Shown: piece after piece, positions 58,443-64,000 of the stretch
Layout: each line of letters starts with the position of its first letter
How positions within the stretch are numbered: position 1 is the first letter of the stretch
Assembly (NCBI RefSeq): GCF_900188385.1
Contig: NZ_FZOI01000004.1
Span: 310,001-374,000, forward strand
Reading direction: 5' to 3'
Length of the DNA stretch: 64,000 nucleotides
From: Azospirillum sp. RU38E
Lineage (GTDB): Bacteria; Pseudomonadota; Alphaproteobacteria; Azospirillales; Azospirillaceae
Made by a program: the position numbers and the translations under genes
The notes under the pieces: generated by a model
Databases searched by the model: none
The model's input: the letters and a program-made list of their open reading frames with translations, nothing else
Told to the model about the DNA's origin: nothing

Positions 58443-60896
58443 ATGGAAAATCTGTCGCGGCGGGGGTTTTTGCAGGCTGGTGGGGCGCTGGTGGCCTTGG
58501 GTACGGTGGCGGGCCACGCAGCGGCTGAGGCGACAACATCGCCCCCCGCCCGGCAGGTGACGCCGCTGGAGGGCGGCTGGCGCTTCCATCTGGGCCATGC
58601 GGCGGACCCGGCGCGGGATTTCGGCTTCGGCGCCTCCCACGATACCTATGCCAAATCAGGCGATATCGGCACGGCCATCCAGGCCGGCGATTATGATGAC
58701 AGCGCCTGGCAGGCGGTGGAATTGCCGCATGATTGGGCGGTCGACCTGCCCTTCACCCCCTTCGGCGCACCGGGCAGCGAGGCCGACAAGATCGGCGCCT
58801 ATCAAGGGTTCAAGCCGCTGGGCCGGCGCTTCCCCGCCACCTCTGTCGGCTGGTACCGCCGGGAACTGCCCATCGCCGCCAGCGAGGCTGGGCGTCGCCT
58901 GTTCCTTGATTTTGACGGGGTGGGCCGGGATTGTCTGGTGATCCTGAACGGCTTCGTCGTCGGCAGCCATGAGAGCGGTTATGTGCCCTTCCGCCTGGAT
59001 ATCAGTGATTTCGCCAAGCCGGGGGAACGCAACATCCTGCTGATCCGCTGCGATGTCAGCTTAGGCGAGGCCTGGTCTTACGAAGGAGCCGGGCTTTACC
59101 GGCAGGTGCGGCTGGTCAGTTGCGCCCCCGCCCATATCCGCCACTGGGGCACCGCTGTCCGCTGCGCGGTGGAGGGGGAAGCGACGGGGGACGCCGCCAG
59201 CATCGCCATCACCACCGAGATCGACAATGACGGCCCCACCCTGCCCATCCGCCTGCGCTCCACCCTGCTGGACCCGCAGAGAAAGCCGGTGGCGGTACTG
59301 CTGTCCGATCCCGTCACCCTGCCGGAGTGGGGGGCGCATGAACTGACCCAGACGGTGCGGCTGGACCGCCCCGCCCTCTGGTCGCTGGAACAGCCCTCGC
59401 TCTACCGGTTGATCAGCGAGATTATCGAAGACGATCGGGTGATCGACCGGCAGGAGACGCCGTTCGGCATCCGCAGCTTCCGCTTTGATGCCGATCATGG
59501 CCTGTTCCTCAACGGCAAGCCGGTGAAGGTGAAGGGTACCTGCAACCATCAGGACCATGCCGGGGTCGGCTTTGCCGTGCCGGACAGCCTGCATGTCTGG
59601 CGGATCGAACAGTTGAAGGCGATGGGCAGCAACGCCTATCGCTCCACCCACCACCCAGCCCCGCCGGCGGTGCTGGAGGCCTGCGACCGGCTGGGAATGC
59701 TGGTGCTGGAGGAGACGCGCCAGATGTCCAGCAACCCGGAGGGGCTGGGCCAGTTGGAACGCATGGTGCGCCGGGGCCGCAACCACCCGAGCATCTTCCT
59801 GTGGAGCATCGGGAATGAGGAGATTCACCGGGGTACGGAAACCGGTGCCCGCATCGCGGCGGCGATGAAGCGCCGCGTCTACGCCCTAGACGGTACCCGC
59901 CCGGTGACAGAGGCCTTTAACGGCAAGCTGGGCCAGGGGGCCAGCCGGGTGCTGGATGTGATGGGCTGTAATTATTATCTGGATGAGATCGACGCCTTCC
60001 ACGCCGCCCATCCCACCGTACCGATGATCGGCACGGAGACGGCCAGCACGGTGATGACCCGTGGCGCCTATCACCGTGACGATCAGGCCGGCATCCTGCC
60101 CGCCTATGACCGGGAATTCCCGCGCTGGGCCAGCACAGCGGAGCGCTGGTGGCGTTTCTATGACGAGCGGCCCTTTCTGGCTGGCGGCTTTGTCTGGACC
60201 GGCTTCGATTATCGCGGAGAGCCCAGCCCGTTCGAACGCTGGCCGCAGCACAGCTCCTATTTCGGGATCATGGATAGCTGCGGCCTGCCGAAGGACAATT
60301 ACTTCTATTACCGCGCCTGGTGGCGCAATGAACCGATGCTGCACCTGTTCCCGCACTGGACCTGGCCGGGACGGGAGGGCCAGCCGGTGGAGGTCTGGGT
60401 TCACGCCAATTGCCATGCGGTGGAACTGCTGGCCAATGGCCGCAGCCTGGGCCGGCAGAATGTGGAACGGAACGGCCACCTGCAATGGAACGTGCCCTAT
60501 GCGCCGGGCTGGATCGAAGCGCGGGGCTTTGACGCCCAGGGCCGGCAGATATTGACCCAGCGGCGGGAGACAGCCGGCCAGCCGGCCGCCATCGCCCTTT
60601 CCAGCGACCGGCAACGGCTGAAAAGTGGTGAGGTGGCCGTGGTGCGGGCCGCCGTGCTGGACGCGGCGGGGCGGGAGGTGCCGACGGCCGACAATCTGGT
60701 CCGCTTCCGGCTGGCTGGTGCCGCCCGGCTGCTGGGGGTCGGCAATGGCGACCCGCGCAGCCTGGAACCCGACCATGCCGACCAGCGCCGGGCCTTCAAC
60801 GGGCTGTGTGTCGCCATCCTTCAGGCCAGGGGCAGCGGCCCGATCCGGGTGGAAGCGGAAGCAGCAGGGCTGCGCAGGGGTGTGCTGGAGTTATAA
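58443..60896 (+). CDS. Tat-exported glycoside hydrolase family 2 (beta-galactosidase)
   Basis: An 817-residue GH2 enzyme with a twin-arginine signal (SRRGFLQAGG, residues 5-14, then a hydrophobic stretch to an AxA-like site near 28). Domains in order: jelly-roll sugar-binding (about 40-215), Ig-like (about 220-330), TIM barrel with acid/base E459 in SIGNEE and nucleophile E532 in GTETAS, then a C-terminal DUF4982-type domain (VEVWVHANCHAVELLANGRS) and a further Ig-like domain. The substrate beyond beta-galactosides is unknown. It stands alone without transporter or regulator neighbours. Confidence 0.9.
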   Translation: MENLSRRGFLQAGGALVALGTVAGHAAAEATTSPPARQVTPLEGGWRFHLGHAADPARDFGFGASHDTYAKSGDIGTAIQAGDYDDSAWQAVELPHDWAVDLPFTPFGAPGSEADKIGAYQGFKPLGRRFPATSVGWYRRELPIAASEAGRRLFLDFDGVGRDCLVILNGFVVGSHESGYVPFRLDISDFAKPGERNILLIRCDVSLGEAWSYEGAGLYRQVRLVSCAPAHIRHWGTAVRCAVEGEATGDAASIAITTEIDNDGPTLPIRLRSTLLDPQRKPVAVLLSDPVTLPEWGAHELTQTVRLDRPALWSLEQPSLYRLISEIIEDDRVIDRQETPFGIRSFRFDADHGLFLNGKPVKVKGTCNHQDHAGVGFAVPDSLHVWRIEQLKAMGSNAYRSTHHPAPPAVLEACDRLGMLVLEETRQMSSNPEGLGQLERMVRRGRNHPSIFLWSIGNEEIHRGTETGARIAAAMKRRVYALDGTRPVTEAFNGKLGQGASRVLDVMGCNYYLDEIDAFHAAHPTVPMIGTETASTVMTRGAYHRDDQAGILPAYDREFPRWASTAERWWRFYDERPFLAGGFVWTGFDYRGEPSPFERWPQHSSYFGIMDSCGLPKDNYFYYRAWWRNEPMLHLFPHWTWPGREGQPVEVWVHANCHAVELLANGRSLGRQNVERNGHLQWNVPYAPGWIEARGFDAQGRQILTQRRETAGQPAAIALSSDRQRLKSGEVAVVRAAVLDAAGREVPTADNLVRFRLAGAARLLGVGNGDPRSLEPDHADQRRAFNGLCVAILQARGSGPIRVEAEAAGLRRGVLEL

Positions 60897-60903
60897 AAAC
60901 AAA

Positions 60904-60936
60904 GGGGGGGCTTGGCACCATTCTGCCAAGCCCCCC
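60904..60936. terminator. Bidirectional terminator between convergent genes
   Basis: GGGGGGCTTGGCA and TGCCAAGCCCCCC pair perfectly around a 6-nt loop. AATTTT follows on the plus strand; a purine-rich run precedes it for the minus strand. Confidence 0.8.
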
Positions 60937-60995
60937 AATTTTAGATATCGGTTCTTCACACCGACACCGGCGGCGGTCACCGCCGCCGGCCAGGA

Positions 60996-61520
60996 TTACG
61001 CCTCGTCGTCGTATTCCTCGTCATCGTCCTTGGTTTCCGGGCCGACATCGACATCGATCGGCACGCCCGGTTCATATTTGGACTGACGGATGGCCAAAGC
61101 CGACTTCACATGGCTGACATTGGGGGCCGCCGTCAGCTTGGTGGTCAGGAAGCGCTGATAGCTGTCCCAGTCCACAGCGACTACCTTCAGCAGAAAGTCC
61201 GTCTCACCGGCCAGCATGTTGCATTCCCGCACCTCCGGCCAGCTGTTGACCAGGGATTCGAAACGCTTCAGGTCGGTTTCGGCCTGGGAGGACAGGCCGA
61301 CCTGTGCGAAAACCGTCACATGGAAGCCCATGGATTCGGGATTGATGTCCGCATGATAGCCGCGAATATAGCCGGCTTCCTCCAGCGCGCGCACACGGCG
61401 CAGGCAAGGGGGGGCCGAGATGCCGGCACGACGCGCCAGCTCCACATTCGTCATCCGGCCGTCTGCCTGCAGGTCGCGTAGGATGCGCCGATCAATCCGG
61501 TCGAGTTTAACCCGCCGCAT
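60996..61520 (-). CDS. Lrp/AsnC-family transcriptional regulator
   Basis: A 174-residue regulator with an N-terminal winged helix-turn-helix (LDRIDRRILRDLQADGRMTN, then LARRAGISAPPCLRRVRALE) and a C-terminal RAM/ligand domain (GETDFLLKVVAVDWDSYQRF). After the normal end near residue 150 it carries an extra acidic tail (ETKDDDEEYDDEA). The ATG at 61520 gives the family start. Divergent from the ELM1-family gene by 130 bp; the effector amino acid is unknown. Confidence 0.9.
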   Translation of the reverse strand: MRRVKLDRIDRRILRDLQADGRMTNVELARRAGISAPPCLRRVRALEEAGYIRGYHADINPESMGFHVTVFAQVGLSSQAETDLKRFESLVNSWPEVRECNMLAGETDFLLKVVAVDWDSYQRFLTTKLTAAPNVSHVKSALAIRQSKYEPGVPIDVDVGPETKDDDEEYDDEA

Positions 61521-61650
61521 GGTGATTTCTTTGACTCCAGGGGTTTGGATTTGAGCAATGATATTACACGCCCGACGGCAAGCTGCAAGAGCGGGGGGCC
61601 GTTTCAGGTGAAATTTTCTTATACGATCCATTGGTAAAAGGCCATTAACC

Positions 61651-62649
61651 GTGACAATCAGCCCCTCTCCCACCTGCTGGGTAATGTCCGATGGCCGCGC
61701 CGGGATTGAAAATCCCTGCCTGGGATTGGCGGAAGCCATGGGCCTGACACCCATCGTCAAGCGCATTGCCCTGCGCACACCCTGGCGGCAGACCACGCCC
61801 TATCTGCCGCTGCCCGGCCTCTCCCTGCCGCTGGCGCCGGGCTCGAACCGGCTGGGCCCGCCCTGGCCGGATGTGCTGATTTCCTCCGGCCGGCAGGCGG
61901 TGGGCCTATCCATGGCCATCGGGCGCCGGGCATCGCGCTGCGTGCGGGTGCATATCCAGAATCCCGGTGTGCCGTTCGACCGGTTCGATCTGGTCTCCCT
62001 GCCCGCCCATGACGGCAAAAGCGGGGCCAATCTGGTGGAAAGCATCGGCGCCATCCACCGGGTGACACCGGCGAAACTGGCCGCAGCGGCCGCCACCTTC
62101 GCGCCGCGCGTGGCGGGGCTGGCCCGGCCGCTGGTGGCGGTAATGATCGGCGGCTCCAACCGTTTCAGCCAGCTGACGCCGGCCATCATGGCGGAGCTGG
62201 CCGACCGGCTGGCCCGGCTGGTGCGCGAACAGCAGCTGGGGCTGATGATCACCACCTCACGCCGTACGGGGGCGGAAAATGAAGCCATCCTGCGGGAGAG
62301 GCTGGCGGGCCTGCCCGTCTGGCTGTGGGATGGTACGGGCGATAATCCCTATTTCGGCTTCCTGGCGCTGGCCGATGCCTTGATCGTCACCAGCGACAGC
62401 GTGGCCATGGTGTCGGAAGCCGCCAGCACCGGCAAGCCGGTGCATATTATCGACCTGGCCGGCAATGCGCCCAAATTCACCCGCTTCCATGACAGGCTGC
62501 GGGCAGCCGGCATCACCCGGCCCTTCACCGGGCGGCTGGAAAGCTGGGATTATCAGCCCTTGAACGATACGGCGCGGCTGGCGGCCCGCACCTGGGCGGT
62601 GCTGGCCCAGAAGGGCGGCTTTACAGGCCCGGCAGCATCTGGGGGGTAA
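61651..62649 (+). CDS. ELM1-family (DUF1022) protein
   Basis: A 332-residue protein of the bacterial ELM1/DUF1022 family, named after a plant mitochondrial fission factor; bacterial function is unknown. It has two glycosyltransferase-like Rossmann halves: CWVMSDGRAGIENPCLGLAE at the start, VAVMIGGSNRFSQ in the middle, and DALIVTSDSVAMVSEAASTG with a GT-B-like E-x7-E region. Starts with GTG. Its last 29 bases overlap the end of the convergent acetyltransferase gene. Confidence 0.82.
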   Translation: MTISPSPTCWVMSDGRAGIENPCLGLAEAMGLTPIVKRIALRTPWRQTTPYLPLPGLSLPLAPGSNRLGPPWPDVLISSGRQAVGLSMAIGRRASRCVRVHIQNPGVPFDRFDLVSLPAHDGKSGANLVESIGAIHRVTPAKLAAAAATFAPRVAGLARPLVAVMIGGSNRFSQLTPAIMAELADRLARLVREQQLGLMITTSRRTGAENEAILRERLAGLPVWLWDGTGDNPYFGFLALADALIVTSDSVAMVSEAASTGKPVHIIDLAGNAPKFTRFHDRLRAAGITRPFTGRLESWDYQPLNDTARLAARTWAVLAQKGGFTGPAASGG

Positions 62650-63193
62650 AGGGTACGGGCATGGCGTCGGGCGGGGGCGGTGCCTCGCTGCTACCCAGCG
62701 GCCGCACCATCATCACCCAATCCAGCCAGCGCCCATGTTTCACCCCCAGGCCCGGCACGGTGGCCGCCGGGGTGAAGCCCAGCGCCCGATGCAGGCCCAT
62801 GGAGCCGTCATTGCCGCCATCCCCGATCACCGCCACCATGCGGCGATAACCGGCCTTGGTGCAGATATCGATCAGCGCCCGCAGCAGGGCGCGCCCCACC
62901 CCGGCCCCCTGGGCCTCCGGCGCGATATAGATCGAATTCTCCACGGTGAAGCGATAGCCGGGACGGGAGCGGAAGGGGCTGGCATAGGCATAGCCCAGAA
63001 AGCGCCCGTCGCGTTCAGCCACCAGATAGGGATAGCCCTGATCCAGCAGCGCCTGGATGCGCCGGGTCATTTCAGCGGCATCGGGTGGCACGGCCTCATA
63101 GCTGGCGGTTCCATCCGTGACATGCGGCGCATAGATCGCGGCGATGGCGGCCGCGTCATCCGGCCGGACCGGGCGAATGCTGATGCTGCTCAT
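62621..63193 (-). CDS. GNAT-family N-acetyltransferase (phosphinothricin-acetyltransferase-like)
   Basis: A 190-residue GNAT protein closest to the PAT/bar-like branch: SIRPVRPDDAAAIAAIYAPH, then GTASYEAVPPDAAEMTRRI, acetyl-CoA loop EAQGAGVGRALLRALI, and the GLHRALGFTPAATVPGLGVK end. Real substrates of such chromosomal copies are often methionine derivatives rather than the herbicide. A Pro-rich tail of about 25 residues overlaps the ELM1-family gene end. Confidence 0.88.
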   Translation of the reverse strand: MSSISIRPVRPDDAAAIAAIYAPHVTDGTASYEAVPPDAAEMTRRIQALLDQGYPYLVAERDGRFLGYAYASPFRSRPGYRFTVENSIYIAPEAQGAGVGRALLRALIDICTKAGYRRMVAVIGDGGNDGSMGLHRALGFTPAATVPGLGVKHGRWLDWVMMVRPLGSSEAPPPPDAMPVPFTPQMLPGL

Positions 63194-63249
63194 CTGATGT
63201 CCCCCTGTTCTTCTTCATTCTTGATCGGGCGTGATCGGCCCGGCGGTTT

Positions 63250-64000
63250 CTACCGCCGCGCCAGCAGAACCGACGCCGGAACGGCCCCCACAGCCGCCAC
63301 CAGTCGCCGCATATGACCAGCCAGCACCTCCAGATAGGGCAGCCGGCTTAAAGACAGCTCCTCCATGTAAAGCGCACGGTTCAGTTCAATCTGCAAGGCG
63401 TGCACCCCGTCGGCAGGGCGCCCATAATGACGGGTGGTATAGCCCCCCGCATAGGGGGCATTGCGTCCCACCACATAGCCCATGGCGGTCAGGTTGCTTT
63501 CTGCCGACAGTGTGACCTGCGGCGCACAGGCGCTGCCGAAGCAATCCCCCAGCACGGCATCCAGGCTGCCGACAGCGGCCAGTTCCGGCGGCAGACCGAT
63601 GGAGGGCATGGAATGGCAATCCAGCAGGATGCAATAGCCAAAGCGCGCCCGCGTCGCCTCGATCAACCCGCGCAGCGCCTGATGATAGGGATAATAACAG
63701 CGATCCAGCCGGGCCTGCGCCTCCGCAAAGGACAGGCGGCCGGCATAGATCTCCTCCCCATTCGCCACCACGCGGGGCACCGTGCCCAGCCCGGCGGCAA
63801 CGCGCGGGCTGCGGCTGTTGATATGGCCGGGCAGTGGCCCGTCAAACATGGTGGGGTCCAGTTCGAAGGCTTCGCGGTTGGGGTCCAGGAAGGCCCGCGG
63901 GAACAGGGCCGCCAGCATCGGCACCCCCAGGCCGACGGCCGCCTGGAAAATCTCGTCCACATAGCCATCTTCCGACCGGCGCAGGCTGACCGGGTCCAGC
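63250..64000 (-). CDS. N-formylglutamate amidohydrolase (5' end outside window)
   Basis: Hydrolyses N-formylglutamate or a related N-formyl amino acid, often at the end of histidine breakdown. The 250 codons in the window run from LDPVSLRRSEDGYVDEIFQA, continuous to the right edge, and include GYCILLDCHSMPS with a metal-binding His and GVHALQIELNRALYME, the FGase signatures. The N-terminal 30-40 residues lie beyond 64000. Which N-formyl substrate it uses is not visible. Confidence 0.9.
   Translation of the reverse strand, partial: LDPVSLRRSEDGYVDEIFQAAVGLGVPMLAALFPRAFLDPNREAFELDPTMFDGPLPGHINSRSPRVAAGLGTVPRVVANGEEIYAGRLSFAEAQARLDRCYYPYHQALRGLIEATRARFGYCILLDCHSMPSIGLPPELAAVGSLDAVLGDCFGSACAPQVTLSAESNLTAMGYVVGRNAPYAGGYTTRHYGRPADGVHALQIELNRALYMEELSLSRLPYLEVLAGHMRRLVAAVGAVPASVLLARR

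Overview
The window is 64 kb of dense, GC-rich chromosome with almost entirely core gene content. Several features point to an alphaproteobacterium, probably of the Rhodospirillales/Azospirillaceae type: a complete 14-gene nuo operon continued by birA, coaX and ribonuclease J, a small aa3-oxidase subunit IV, DUF1467, DUF2066, an HdaA-like DnaA regulator and an ELM1-family protein. The lineage is inferred from gene order and protein style; no rRNA is present. I see no transposase, prophage, CRISPR array or rRNA operon.

Layout. 1-1212: proS, cut by the left edge. 1371-8516: an accessory block holding a VapBC toxin-antitoxin pair, adenine deaminase, a small secreted protein, a divergent purine permease, a candidate small RNA, a 3-methyladenine glycosylase and a sulfatase with a sharply defined promoter/operator. 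8785-12818 (minus): DUF1467, methylmalonyl-CoA epimerase, RNase J, CoaX and BirA. 12829-27396 (minus): nuoN back to nuoA, the whole proton-pumping complex I. 27832-28482: three tRNA-Asp genes and one tRNA-Val. 28649-31473: HU and Lon. 31761-34264: cytochrome oxidase subunit IV, an acetyltransferase, purN and purM. 34382-38395 (plus): DUF2066 protein, CDP-alcohol phosphatidyltransferase, AI-2E/PerM family permease and HdaA. 38413-39370: a tyrosine-phosphatase-like protein and three tRNA-Lys genes.

39538-45213 (minus) is the elongasome cluster mreB-mreC-mreD-mrdA-rodA. 45539-52137 (minus) is branched-chain amino acid synthesis: ilvB-ilvN-ilvC, an unrecognised coiled-coil protein, then leuA preceded by a Leu-rich small ORF and stacked hairpins that look like a translational attenuator. 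52262-58352 holds miaA, an OpgC-like membrane protein, serB, a TauE-type permease, a PaiB-type regulator and a chromate transporter. 58443-64000 holds a Tat-exported GH2 beta-galactosidase, an Lrp regulator with an acidic tail, an ELM1-family protein, an acetyltransferase and a partial N-formylglutamate amidohydrolase.

I found no clear multi-gene system of unknown type. The less ordinary observations are regulatory or RNA-level: the leuA leader, covarying leader-trailer stems on the three tRNA-Lys copies, a 16-bp operator inside the sulfatase promoter, and a candidate small RNA at 5819-5976.
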